From Streptomyces sp. RFCAC02 (GTDB taxonomy: Bacteria; Actinomycetota; Actinomycetes; Streptomycetales; Streptomycetaceae): a stretch of DNA of 64,000 bases. Under the pieces are notes generated by a model. It was given only the letters and a program-made list of their open reading frames with translations. It did not search any database and was not told where the DNA came from. Positions 1-7,972 of this stretch are shown piece by piece (position 1 is the first letter of the stretch; each line of letters starts with the position of its first letter). The position numbers were made by a program, and so were the translations under genes. The stretch is taken from positions 372,001 to 436,000 of the forward strand of contig NZ_SAUH01000001.1 in assembly GCF_004193175.1 (NCBI RefSeq), read 5' to 3'.

Positions 1-13
1 CTCGTGCCGGTCG

Positions 14-619
14 TCAGTCCGGTGGTGACGCGGCGGGGAGGTGCGGCGCGGCGGGGAGGTGCGGCGCGGCGTCGACGACGGCGTGCACGACTCCGGCGAC
101 GAGGGCGCGGTCCAGGGGTGCCGCGTCGAAGCGGCCGTGCATGGGCCAGCCCTCGACCAGGGCGTCGAGGGCGCGGGCGACCCCGGGGGTGAAGTGGAGT
201 GCCAGACTTTCCCGGCTGCGCGCGGTCCAGGAGCGCGTGATGTCCCGTACCGCCGGGTGGTGGTTGGCGTAGGCGTACATCTCGAAGATGAGCGTCAGGT
301 CGCGGTCGGTGGCGTAGTCCGGCCCGCAGATCAGCTCGACGACGGCCGCCTCGGCCTCGGCGGTCGAACGGGCGCGCCGCACCGTGCGCCGGTAGAGGTG
401 CGACATCGTGTCGGCGAGGCGGGCGAACGCCTGCGTCAGCAGGTCGTCCATGCCCTCGAAGTAGTACGTCAGCGAACCGAGCGGGACGCCGGCCCGGGCG
501 GCGATCCTGCGGTGGGTCGCCCCGGCGACGCCGCCCTCGGCGACGACGTCGAGGGCGGCGTCGAGGATGCGGTCCCTGCGGCCCGGATCGTTCGGGATCT
601 CACGCCGTGTTCCGGTCAC
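14..619 (-). CDS. TetR/AcrR-family transcriptional regulator
   Basis: 201-residue repressor-type protein. An N-terminal helix-turn-helix is visible at about residues 10-55, with the usual arrangement of an RDRILDAAL helix, a GATHRRIA turn and a PLGSLTYYF recognition helix. The alpha-helical C-terminal half is the usual ligand/dimer domain; its ligand cannot be read from sequence. The GTG at 619 is chosen because the open frame upstream lacks coding character and this start places the HTH at the normal distance. It lies divergent to an MFS transporter gene, and a near-perfect 24-bp palindrome sits between the two, so it probably represses that exporter and itself. The protein ends in a short Pro/Ala-rich tail containing a duplicated APHLPA segment. 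Function as a regulator is secure; the effector is unknown. Confidence 0.88.
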   Translation of the reverse strand: MTGTRREIPNDPGRRDRILDAALDVVAEGGVAGATHRRIAARAGVPLGSLTYYFEGMDDLLTQAFARLADTMSHLYRRTVRRARSTAEAEAAVVELICGPDYATDRDLTLIFEMYAYANHHPAVRDITRSWTARSRESLALHFTPGVARALDALVEGWPMHGRFDAAPLDRALVAGVVHAVVDAAPHLPAAPHLPAASPPD

Positions 620-650
620 GGCCCCAATGTGACACAGGCTCCGAGCCCAT

Positions 651-674
651 GAGTGTGTACGCTTGTACAGACTC
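651..674. promoter_or_regulatory. Palindromic TetR-type operator between tetR and MFS gene
   Basis: Two 10-bp arms (GAGTGTGTAC and GTACAGACTC) flank a 4-bp GCTT centre and match as an inverted repeat at 9 of 10 positions. The site lies in the 82-bp divergent gap, 32 bp from the regulator start and 27 bp from the transporter start. Size, symmetry and placement are typical of TetR-family operators. Confidence 0.7.
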
Positions 675-701
675 TTTGGTACCGTCTGGAGGCACCCGCC
701 T

Positions 702-1943
702 GTGACTGCCGACCCCGGCACGCGCCGCACCGCCGCGTTCGCCCTGTTCTTCCTGCCCGGGCTGGCGATGGCGTCCTGGGTGACCCGGACACCCGATGTG
801 CGCGATCTGCTCGGCGCCTCGACCGGCCGCATGGGGCTCGTCCTCTTCGGCCTGTCGGTCGGGTCCATGGCGGGCATCCTGTGCTCCGGTCCGCTCGTGG
901 CGCGCTGGGGCGCCCGGTACGTCATCGCGGCCGGGACGCTGGCGACCGCGACGGGCTGCGGCGTCATAGGACTCGGCGCGGCGGCGGGGACGGACCCGGC
1001 CGTCGCCGCCGGACTCGCGCTGATCGGCGTGGGGATGGGCGGCGGCGAGGTGGCCCTCAACATCGAGGGGGCCGAGGTGGAGCGGCTGCTCGGCCGTTCC
1101 ACCCTGCCGGCGATGCACGGCTGCTACAGCCTCGGCACGGTGGTCGGGGCGGTCGGCGGCATGCTCCTGACCGCCGTCTCCTTCTCCGTCCTGTGGCACC
1201 TCGTCATCGTGACCGCCGTGGTCCTGGCCGTGCTGCTCTCCGTGATCCGCCACGTGCCCACCGAGGTGGGGCGCAGGACGGGCGCCGGCGCGCCGGGCCG
1301 TGACACCGCGCGCCCCGGGGTGTGGCGGGAACCGCGGCTGCTGCTCATCGGCGGCATCATCCTGGCGCTCGCCATGGCGGAGGGCACGGCGAACGACTGG
1401 CTGCCGCTGATCATGGTCGACGGCCACGGCTTCGACGCCGCGCTCGGCTCGGCCGTGTACGCGGTGTTCGCGGCGTCGATGACCGCGGGCCGGTTCGCCG
1501 GCGGCCGGTTCGTCGACCGGTACGGGCGCGCCACCGCCCTGGGCGCGAGCGCCGTGGTCGGCGCCGCCGGCATCGCGCTGGTGATCCTCGTCGACAACCA
1601 GGCCGTCGCCGCGGCCGCCGCGGTCCTGTGGGGCATCGGCGCGTCGCTGGGCTTCCCGGTCGCGCTCTCGGCGGCCGGCGACTCGGGCGACAACTCCGCC
1701 GCCCGGGTCACCCTCGCCGCCACCATCGGCTACATCGCCTTCCTCGTGGGGCCGCCGTCGCTCGGCCGGCTCGGCGAGCAGTTCGGGCTCCGCAACGCCC
1801 TGTTCCTCGTCCTGGGGCTGGTGGTGGCCGCGACCTTCGCCACCCCCGCGGCCCGCACCGCGCGGCCCGTCACCGAAGCCGCGCCGGCGGACCGCGAGGG
1901 GTCCGGCGCCGGTCAGCCCCGTGTGGGCGGTGCGGCGAAGTAG
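702..1943 (+). CDS. MFS transporter (YbjJ/fucose-permease-like)
   Basis: 413-residue membrane transporter of the major facilitator superfamily, with about 12 hydrophobic segments and a central loop rich in Arg/Gly near residues 190-210. Loop signatures typical of MFS proteins are visible, such as ARWGARYV after TM2-3 and GGRFVDRYGRA in the second half. GTG 702 is chosen because GGAGG lies 9 nt upstream; an upstream TTG in frame (663) falls inside the operator. The gene is divergent from a TetR regulator and is probably controlled by it, which suggests efflux or uptake of a small molecule. Its last 31 bp overlap the 3' end of the convergent SDR gene. Substrate unknown. Confidence 0.85.
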   Translation: MTADPGTRRTAAFALFFLPGLAMASWVTRTPDVRDLLGASTGRMGLVLFGLSVGSMAGILCSGPLVARWGARYVIAAGTLATATGCGVIGLGAAAGTDPAVAAGLALIGVGMGGGEVALNIEGAEVERLLGRSTLPAMHGCYSLGTVVGAVGGMLLTAVSFSVLWHLVIVTAVVLAVLLSVIRHVPTEVGRRTGAGAPGRDTARPGVWREPRLLLIGGIILALAMAEGTANDWLPLIMVDGHGFDAALGSAVYAVFAASMTAGRFAGGRFVDRYGRATALGASAVVGAAGIALVILVDNQAVAAAAAVLWGIGASLGFPVALSAAGDSGDNSAARVTLAATIGYIAFLVGPPSLGRLGEQFGLRNALFLVLGLVVAATFATPAARTARPVTEAAPADREGSGAGQPRVGGAAK

Positions 1944-2836
1944 TGCCCCTCGTCCAGGTCGGCGATGAGACCGGGACGGGTCGGCTCCCAGCCCAGCAGG
2001 TCACGGGTCAGGGCGCTCGACGCCGGGGCGTCGATGCCGGCGAAGGCGCCCAGCCAGCCGAAGTGCCCGGCGACCTCCTCCGGCGCCACGGACGTCACGG
2101 GCACACCGAGGTGGCGCCCGATGGTCCCGGCGATGTCGCGCAGCGCGATCCCCTCCTCGGCGACACCGTGCAGGACGGAGCCGGCGGGCGCCTTCTCGAC
2201 CGCCAGGCGGAACAGCCGCGCGGCGTCGAGGCGGTGGACGGCGGGCCAGCGGTTGGCGCCGTCGCCCGGGTATCCGGAGACGCCCCTGTCGCGGGCCGTG
2301 GCGACCAGGGCGGCCATGAAGCCCTGGTCGCCCTCGCCGTGGCAGGTCGGGGAGAGCCGCACCACGGACGAGCGCACACCGCGCCCGGCGAGGTCGAGCG
2401 CGGCGAGCGAGGTGGCCGACCGGACGGAGGTCGGCGAGCCGTCGACCGCGGGCATGTCCCGCTCGGTGAGCAGCCGGCCCGGGGCGAGCCCGGCCACTCC
2501 GCCGGCCAGGACGAACGGGCGGTCGGTGCCGGCGAGCGCGTCGCCGAAGACGTCGACGGCGCGGCGGTCGGCCTCCGCGGCGCCCCGGAAGTCGCCGCCG
2601 AAGGCGACGTCGTGCTTGAAGGCGAGGTGGATCACCCCGTCCGCGCCGGCCGCCGCGTCCCGCAGGACGTCGAGGTCGTCGACGGTGCCGCGGACGACGT
2701 CGGCCCCGGCGGCGGTCAGGGCGGCGGCGGAGGCGTCGGAGCGGGCGAGGCCGACGACCTCGTGCCCGGCGCCGATGAGCTCGGGGACGACGGCGGAGCC
2801 GATCCAGCCGGACGCGCCGGTGACGAGGACACGCAT
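1913..2836 (-). CDS. NAD(P)-dependent extended SDR / epimerase-like oxidoreductase
   Basis: 307-residue protein of the extended short-chain dehydrogenase family. The N-terminal Rossmann motif TGASGWIG (residues about 7-14) is clear, followed by a GADGVIHLAF strand typical of NmrA/epimerase-type SDRs. The canonical YxxxK is not obvious, so it looks like an atypical (a7-like) SDR. ATG 2836 is preceded by GGAGG six nt upstream. It is divergent from a TetR gene, and a strong inverted repeat lies in the 80-bp gap, so the two form a regulator/target pair. The 3' end overlaps the MFS gene by 31 bp on the opposite strand. Substrate cannot be inferred. Confidence 0.82.
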   Translation of the reverse strand: MRVLVTGASGWIGSAVVPELIGAGHEVVGLARSDASAAALTAAGADVVRGTVDDLDVLRDAAAGADGVIHLAFKHDVAFGGDFRGAAEADRRAVDVFGDALAGTDRPFVLAGGVAGLAPGRLLTERDMPAVDGSPTSVRSATSLAALDLAGRGVRSSVVRLSPTCHGEGDQGFMAALVATARDRGVSGYPGDGANRWPAVHRLDAARLFRLAVEKAPAGSVLHGVAEEGIALRDIAGTIGRHLGVPVTSVAPEEVAGHFGWLGAFAGIDAPASSALTRDLLGWEPTRPGLIADLDEGHYFAAPPTRG

Positions 2837-2847
2837 GGGAACCTCCA

Positions 2848-2902
2848 GTGATGACATTGACTGACGTCGACCGTAGCACTCCATGTCAGCGACTGTCATC
2901 AC
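2848..2902. promoter_or_regulatory. Divergent operator: two inverted 20-bp arms
   Basis: The arms at 2848-2867 and 2883-2902 both begin, read inward, with GTGATGACA and continue with a shared CTGAC. They are separated by 15 bp in the 80-bp SDR/TetR gap. This is a likely dual operator for the TetR protein encoded at 2917. Confidence 0.6.
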
Positions 2903-2916
2903 GATAGGATTCCCAC

Positions 2917-3483
2917 ATGAGCAGATGGGAGCCGGACGCGCGGGGGCGCTTGACGCGGGCAGCGCTGCGGCTCTACGGGGAGCGGGGGTTCGAGCAGACG
3001 ACCGTCGCGGAGATCGCGAAGTGCGCCGGCGTCACCGAGCGGACGTTCTTCCGCCACTTCGCCGACAAGCGCGAGGTGCTGTTCGGCGGCTCGGAGACGC
3101 TGGAGGAGCGGTTCGCGGGGGCGGTCGCCGACGCGCCGCCGGCGGCGGCGCCGATGGACGCGCTGGCCGCGGGCCTCGACGCGGTCGCCGGGCTGTTCGC
3201 CGACCGCCGTGCGTTCGCACGCGAACGGCAGACCGTGATCATGGCGAACGCGGAGCTGCGGGAGCGGGAGCTGACGAAGCTCGCCTCGCTGTCGGCCGCG
3301 CTCGCCGGCGCCCTGCGCACACGCGGCGTCGCGGAACCGGCCGCGAGCCTGGCCGCCGAGGCGGGCGTCGCCGTGTTCAAGGTCGGCTTCGAACGCTGGC
3401 TCACGACCGCGGACGAGGACGCGATGGCGCCGGTGCTGCGGGAGACACTGACCGCGCTCAGGGCGGCGACGGCCGGCTCCTGA
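2917..3483 (+). CDS. TetR/AcrR-family transcriptional regulator
   Basis: 188-residue regulator. The N-terminal HTH is easily seen at residues 9-55 (RAALRLYGERGFEQTTV, then a VTERTFFRHF recognition helix). The C-terminal ligand domain is all-helical and not diagnostic. The ATG at 2917 opens directly into the HTH. It is divergent from the SDR gene with a two-arm inverted repeat between them, so it most likely represses the SDR gene and itself. Inducer unknown. Confidence 0.88.
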   Translation: MSRWEPDARGRLTRAALRLYGERGFEQTTVAEIAKCAGVTERTFFRHFADKREVLFGGSETLEERFAGAVADAPPAAAPMDALAAGLDAVAGLFADRRAFARERQTVIMANAELRERELTKLASLSAALAGALRTRGVAEPAASLAAEAGVAVFKVGFERWLTTADEDAMAPVLRETLTALRAATAGS

Positions 3484-3499
3484 CCGGCCGGACTCCCGG

Positions 3500-3527
3500 C
3501 CGTCAGCCGTCAGCCGTCAGCCGTCGG
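3500..3527. repeat. Four tandem copies of a 7-bp unit
   Basis: The unit CCGTCAG occurs three times in a row followed by CCGTCGG. It starts 17 bp after the tetR stop and runs over the stop codon of the small minus-strand reading frame at 3517. It is probably a simple slippage repeat. Confidence 0.7.
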
Positions 3528-3702
3528 CGGTGCCGGGCGGGAGCAGGCTCGTCGATCGCCCGTCACGCGGCAGTGAACCGTCGGCGCGGCGGGGTCCGGT
3601 GCTCGCGACGATCTCGCCGAAGTCCAGCTCGCCGGCGTCCCTGGCGTCGAAGAACTCCTGCCGCAGCCGGCGCTTGACGGCCGCCTCGGCGGCGAACCGC
3701 AC
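3517..3702 (-). CDS. Small hypothetical protein or 3' remnant of a longer gene
   Basis: 61 codons from an internal GTG. Codon usage is strongly coding-like (almost every third base is G or C) and the predicted peptide is soluble and charged, with VKRRLRQEFFDAR and GEIVASTGPRR segments. The same coding character continues upstream in frame to about 3790 (LPYGRHPDIAVQ, then YGYRGPSTETEA) with no ATG, GTG or TTG. The visible frame may therefore be the 3' part of a gene that has lost its start. No family recognised. The GH16 operator and promoter begin just beyond it. Confidence 0.4.
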   Translation of the reverse strand: MRFAAEAAVKRRLRQEFFDARDAGELDFGEIVASTGPRRADGSLPRDGRSTSLLPPGTADG

Positions 3703-3856
3703 GGCCTCCGTCTCCGTGCTCGGCCCCCGGTACCCGTACGTGGCCCTCGAACGCCGCTGGACCGCGATGTCCGGGTGTCGCCCGTACGGCAGTGGTCCCG
3801 GCGCCGGGCCGCGCGGGGCGTTGACGGGTGGTTCCCACGGGACTACAACTCGGGGT

Positions 3857-3870
3857 TGAGAGCGCTCTCA
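3857..3870. promoter_or_regulatory. LacI-family (CebR-like) operator upstream of the GH16 gene
   Basis: Perfect 14-bp palindrome TGAGAGCGCTCTCA located 62 bp before the glucanase start. It matches the core of the CebR box known in Streptomyces (TGGGAGCGCTCCCA) at 12 of 14 positions. It suggests repression by a LacI/CebR-type sugar regulator encoded outside the window. Confidence 0.65.
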
Positions 3871-3931
3871 TCACCCCGGTCGGCGCGCCCGGCCGGCGTC
3901 GCACCCCCACCGACAGGAAGGCGCTCACCCC

Positions 3932-5395
3932 ATGCCTCATGCCGTCAGCGGCCATGTCGCCGCGCGGAGAACCACCACGCTCACCGCGGCGCTCGCCGCC
4001 GTCCTCGCGCTGGCCGGGATGCTGGCCGCGCTGCTCATGGCACCACCGGCCAGCGGCACGGTGCCGCCGACCCCGGCCGGCTGGACGCTCCAGTGGAGCG
4101 ACGACTTCAACGGCTCGGCGGGCTCTCTCCCCTCGAACGCGAACTGGCGGATCGACACGGGCCGCTCGTACCCGGGAGGCCCCGACGCCTGGGGCACCGG
4201 CGAGATCCAGACCTACACCGACTCGCCGTCGAACCTCGGTCTCGACGGCAGCGGCAACCTGCGCATCACACCGCTGCGCGACTCCGCCGGCAACTGGACG
4301 TCCGCCCGGATCGAGACGCAGCGGGCCGACTTCAAGGCACCGGCCGACGGCGTGCTGCGCATCGAGAGCCGCATCCAGATGCCGAACGTCACCGGTGACG
4401 CCGCGCTCGGCTACTGGCCCGCGTTCTGGGCGCTGGGCTCCCCCTACCGGGGCAACTACTGGAACTGGCCGGCCATCGGCGAGTTCGACATCATGGAGAA
4501 CGTCAACGGCATCAACTCCGTGTGGGCCGTGCTGCACTGCGGCGTCAACCCCGGCGGCCCCTGCAACGAGACGAACGGCCTGGGCGCCAGCCGCGCCTGC
4601 CCGGGGGCGAGCTGCCAGTCGGCGTTCCACACCTACCGGTTCGAGTGGGACCGCTCGACGAGCACGGAGCAGCTCCGCTGGTACGTGGACGACCAGTTGT
4701 TCCACACGGTGAACGAGAGCCAGATGAGCGCGGCCCACTGGGCCTCCATGACGGAGCACGCGGGCTACTTCATCCTCCTCAACGTCGCGATGGGCGGCGG
4801 CTTCCCGAACGGTGTCGCCGGGTTCACCACGCCCACGGCGTCGACGGTCCCCGGCCGGTCGATGCTCGTGGACTACGTCGCCGTCTGGACGCGCGGTGGC
4901 GGCGGCACGACCGAGCCGCCCGTCGACGGCCCCACCCTGTACCTGCGGGACGGCGGCACGCTGAGCACGGCCACCGGTTCCGCGGCCACCACGTCCCTCA
5001 CCTCGGCGGGCGGTACCAACCACGACGGAACGCCGTACCAGCAGCGGACGTTTACGGCGACGGGTGTCAACGGGCAGTACAACGGCGGCAGCACGGCGTT
5101 CGATGCGTTCGTGGATGCCGGGACCACGGTCGCGAACGGCCAGCAGGTACGGGTCTCCTACGACCGCACCGGTGACGGCAGTTGGGACCGTGTGGAGACC
5201 TACGCGTACTTCGCCACCGACCCGGTGCCCGGCTACGAGCACTACACGCAGGCCAGAGGGCTGAAATCGGCCACCGGCAGCCACGGCGATCTCGTGAACG
5301 GGCGGGTCCGCGTGGAGGTGTGGAACGCGATCGGCGCCGGCGCGAGCACCGTCGGCATCGGCAACCAGTCGTTCGTGCGCATCCCCTTCGGCTGA
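3932..5395 (+). CDS. Secreted GH16 endo-beta-1,3-glucanase (laminarinase) with C-terminal glucan-binding-like domain
   Basis: 487-residue secreted enzyme expected to hydrolyse beta-1,3-glucans. Residues 1-42 form a signal peptide with a long hydrophobic core and an ASG cleavage region. The GH16 catalytic domain runs from about 47 to 310 and contains the diagnostic EFDIME signature with catalytic E184, D186 and E189. A GGGGTTEPP linker is followed by a domain of about 155 residues (about 330-487) that resembles the beta-1,3-glucan-binding modules (CBM56-like) found on bacterial laminarinases; that assignment is tentative. The ATG at 3932 has GGAAGG upstream. A CebR-like palindrome precedes it and a strong hairpin terminator follows, so the gene is probably monocistronic and sugar-regulated. 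Confidence 0.9.
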   Translation: MPHAVSGHVAARRTTTLTAALAAVLALAGMLAALLMAPPASGTVPPTPAGWTLQWSDDFNGSAGSLPSNANWRIDTGRSYPGGPDAWGTGEIQTYTDSPSNLGLDGSGNLRITPLRDSAGNWTSARIETQRADFKAPADGVLRIESRIQMPNVTGDAALGYWPAFWALGSPYRGNYWNWPAIGEFDIMENVNGINSVWAVLHCGVNPGGPCNETNGLGASRACPGASCQSAFHTYRFEWDRSTSTEQLRWYVDDQLFHTVNESQMSAAHWASMTEHAGYFILLNVAMGGGFPNGVAGFTTPTASTVPGRSMLVDYVAVWTRGGGGTTEPPVDGPTLYLRDGGTLSTATGSAATTSLTSAGGTNHDGTPYQQRTFTATGVNGQYNGGSTAFDAFVDAGTTVANGQQVRVSYDRTGDGSWDRVETYAYFATDPVPGYEHYTQARGLKSATGSHGDLVNGRVRVEVWNAIGAGASTVGIGNQSFVRIPFG

Positions 5396-5410
5396 CCCGG
5401 GCGGGCGTTT

Positions 5411-5448
5411 CCGGGCGTACGGGCGGGCACCTACGCCCGTACGCCCGG
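5411..5448. terminator. Bidirectional hairpin terminator after the GH16 gene
   Basis: Perfect 15-bp inverted repeat (arms 5411-5425 and 5434-5448, core GGGCGTACGGGCG) with an 8-nt loop. It starts 15 bp after the glucanase stop. There is no U-tract, as is usual in Streptomyces. Confidence 0.7.
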
Positions 5449-5662
5449 TGCCGGGTCAGGAGCCGGCAGGTAGATCACCACGTTGACGCCCGGGTGGTCG
5501 GCCGGTCGAGGGCACCACCGGGTACGTGCCGCGTGCCCGGGAGCGGGCGGTCTCGCCCGCGCTGCGCGTCTACGCGGCCTTCGCCCGGTCCGCGGACAGG
5601 GGAGCCGTGCGCGACGTGGACGCCGGCCACCGGAGCGCGGCAGGGACGACGGGCGGCGCCGC

Positions 5663-7000
5663 TCAGTCGTAGCGCCGGTCGGACGCCGTCGCGGCCGGCC
5701 GGACGGCTGCCGCGACGGCGTCGGCGAGCGGCGCGATGTCCCGCTCGCCCAGCGGGGAGACCGTGAGCCGCATGCCGGGGCCGCTGCGCAGGCGGAAGCG
5801 GGTGCCGGGGGCGGCGGCCCAGCCACTGTGGAGCAGCGCGGCGACGGCCGCCGTCTCGTCCGGGACGGGCACCCACACGTTCATGCCGCTGCGGCCGTGG
5901 GCGGTGACGCCGCGTCCGGCGAGCGCGGTGCGCAGCGCGTCGCGGCGCGCGCCGTAGGAGCGGGCGACGGCGCCGGGGTCGACGGCGTCGGTGCGCCACA
6001 GCTCCGTGACGGCGTGCTGCAGGAGGTGGCTCACCCAGCCGGGGCCGAGGCGCTGCCGGCCGCGGACGCGGTCGACGGTGACGGGGTCGCCCGTCCACAC
6101 CGCGAGCCGCAGGTCCGGGCCGTACGCCTTGGCGGTGGATCGGACCAGCGCCCAGCGCGGGCCGTGTCCGGCGAGGGGGTGCAGGGGCAGGTCGACGATG
6201 CCGTGCCCGTGGTCGTCCTCCAGGAGGAGGGTGTCCGGGTGCGCGGCGAGCACGGCCCTGAGCGCTTCGGCGCGGCGGGCGCCGATGGCCGCGCCGGTGG
6301 GGTTCTGCGCGCGGGCGGTGACGACGAGGGCGCGCGCGCCGCCGGCGAGGGCGCGGGCGGCCTGGTCGGGCAGCGGCCCCTCGTCGTCCACGGGTACGGG
6401 CACGGGCCGCATGCCGAGGGCGGGGACGAGGTCGAGCAGGGCGCCCCAGCCGGGGTCCTCGACGGCCACGGCGTCGCCGGGGCGCAGCCAGGCGGTCAGG
6501 ACGCGTTCGATGCAGTCGAGGGAGCCGGAGGTGACGGCGACGGGGCCGTCGGGTACGCCGTCGCGGTCGAACGCGGCGCGGGCGGCGCGGGCGAGACCCG
6601 GGTCGATGGAGGGGCCGCCGTACAGCATCGGGGAGCGGTCGGCCCGCGCGGCGGCCGCGGCCAGGGCCGGGCCGAGACGGGGCAGCAGGGCCGGGTCGGG
6701 GTTGCCGCCGGAGAGGTCGCGGGCGCCGGCCGGCACGGTGAGGCGCGTGTCCCTGGGGGCGCTCGCGGGCCGGGCGCGGACGCGGCTGCCGCGGCGGCCC
6801 GCCGTCTCGATGACGCCGCGGTCGCGGAGGGCGCGGTAGGCGGCGGCGACGGTGTTGGCGTTGACGCCGAGGCGTTCGGCCAGGTCGCGGAGGGGCGGGA
6901 GGGACGCTCCCGGGGCGAGACGGCCGTCGGCGACGGCCTGTTCGACGCTGGCGGAGATCTCGGCGGCGCCCCGCCCGTGGATCGGATATTCTCCTAGCAC
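5663..7000 (-). CDS. MocR-family regulator (GntR HTH fused to class-I aminotransferase fold)
   Basis: 445 residues. The N-terminal GntR winged helix spans about residues 12-75 (LPPLRDLAERLGVN, then TVAAAYRALRDRGVI). It is fused to a fold-type-I aminotransferase domain (about 95-430) carrying a PLP-binding Lys at about 291 in an AKAYGPDLR context and an NPTG motif. Proteins of this layout bind PLP as an effector; PdxR-type members control vitamin B6 genes. The GTG at 7000 is the only start open in this frame and has no Shine-Dalgarno sequence, so the mRNA may be leaderless. The divergent neighbour is a pyridoxamine-phosphate-oxidase-like flavoprotein, which fits B6-linked regulation. A 26-bp palindrome straddles the start. 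Confidence 0.87.
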   Translation of the reverse strand: MLGEYPIHGRGAAEISASVEQAVADGRLAPGASLPPLRDLAERLGVNANTVAAAYRALRDRGVIETAGRRGSRVRARPASAPRDTRLTVPAGARDLSGGNPDPALLPRLGPALAAAAARADRSPMLYGGPSIDPGLARAARAAFDRDGVPDGPVAVTSGSLDCIERVLTAWLRPGDAVAVEDPGWGALLDLVPALGMRPVPVPVDDEGPLPDQAARALAGGARALVVTARAQNPTGAAIGARRAEALRAVLAAHPDTLLLEDDHGHGIVDLPLHPLAGHGPRWALVRSTAKAYGPDLRLAVWTGDPVTVDRVRGRQRLGPGWVSHLLQHAVTELWRTDAVDPGAVARSYGARRDALRTALAGRGVTAHGRSGMNVWVPVPDETAAVAALLHSGWAAAPGTRFRLRSGPGMRLTVSPLGERDIAPLADAVAAAVRPAATASDRRYD

Positions 7001-7019
7001 AAAGCAGAGTTTGCACTAG
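6994..7019. promoter_or_regulatory. Palindromic operator overlapping the MocR start
   Basis: The sequence has the symmetric form CTAG-2-CAAA-6-TTTG-2-CTAG and covers the GTG start of the MocR gene and the 5' side of the divergent gene. It is a likely autoregulatory MocR binding site. Confidence 0.55.
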
Positions 7020-7050
7020 TTCAATCATGGACGCAACTCCGGAGAGCCCG

Positions 7051-7725
7051 ATGAGCCAGACCGACACCGACCGCTACCTCCCCACCCCCCGGACGACACC
7101 CACCCGCGCCCGGCACCGCGTGGCCTACGACCGGGACCTCGTGCACGCCATCCTCGACGAGGGCTGGCTCTGCCACCTGGCGTTCGTCCGCGACGGTCTG
7201 CCCGCCGTCCTGCCCACCCTCTACGCGCGCGTCGGCGAGCGCCTCTACCTCCACGGCTCCACCGGCGCGCGCCCGGTGCGGGAGGCCGCGGCCGCGCCGG
7301 GCGGGATGCCCGTGTGCCTGACGGTCACCCATGTCGACGGGCTGGTGCTGGCGCGTTCGGCCTTCCACCACTCCGTCAACTACCGCTCCGTCGTGGTCCA
7401 CGGCACGGCCCGGCCGGTCACCGACGCCGCCGAGCGCGCCAGGGCGTTCGACGCCGTCGTGGACCAGGTGGTGCCGGGCAGGTCCGCCGACTGCCGCCCG
7501 GGCGACGTGAAGGAGCTGGCCGCGACGGCGCTGCTCGCCGTCGATCTGGCCGAGGTCTCCGCGAAGGTCCGCGCCGGCGGTCCGATCGAGGAACCGGACG
7601 ACCTGGACCTGCCGCACTGGAGCGGCGTCCTCCCCGTCCGGACGCAGTACGGGGCACCGGTGGCGGCCGACGAGGGCCGGCGGGTACCGCTGCCCGCGTA
7701 CCTCGCGGCGTACGCCGGGCGCTGA
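7051..7725 (+). CDS. Pyridoxamine 5'-phosphate oxidase-like FMN-binding protein
   Basis: 224-residue protein of the split-barrel flavin family (pyridox_ox_2, NimA-like). Visible features are an N-terminal segment CHLAFVRDGLPAVLPT and the strand HHSVNYRSVVVHGTA. These members bind FMN or F420 and often reduce or sequester small molecules; true PNPOx activity is not assured. ATG 7051 is chosen over ATG 7027 because GGAG lies 6 nt upstream of it. It is divergent from a MocR regulator across a 50-bp gap and is its probable target. Confidence 0.8.
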   Translation: MSQTDTDRYLPTPRTTPTRARHRVAYDRDLVHAILDEGWLCHLAFVRDGLPAVLPTLYARVGERLYLHGSTGARPVREAAAAPGGMPVCLTVTHVDGLVLARSAFHHSVNYRSVVVHGTARPVTDAAERARAFDAVVDQVVPGRSADCRPGDVKELAATALLAVDLAEVSAKVRAGGPIEEPDDLDLPHWSGVLPVRTQYGAPVAADEGRRVPLPAYLAAYAGR

Positions 7726-7972
7726 GCCGGGGCGCCGCACCACCGCGGCGCCACCCGGCGGACGAATCCGGAGGGCGATCGCCGGGCAGCAGAACACCAT
7801 GCTCCCGGCGCCGTGCTCCCCCGCGGCGGAGCGCGGTCCGCCCCCGCTCCGCCGCACGTCGGCGCCGGTGCGCGCGCCCGGCCGGGGAACCGGCCCCGCC
7901 GGCACCGCGTCTGACGGAGCAGCACAGGAGAAAGATCAGCCGCCCGGCCGGCTCCCCCCACAGAAGGACATC

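Noticed and set aside
5505..5672. Plus-strand reading frame of 56 codons with high third-position GC ending just inside the MocR gene
   Set aside because: It has an in-frame stop shortly upstream and no start codon, so I treat it as a chance frame or an untraceable remnant.
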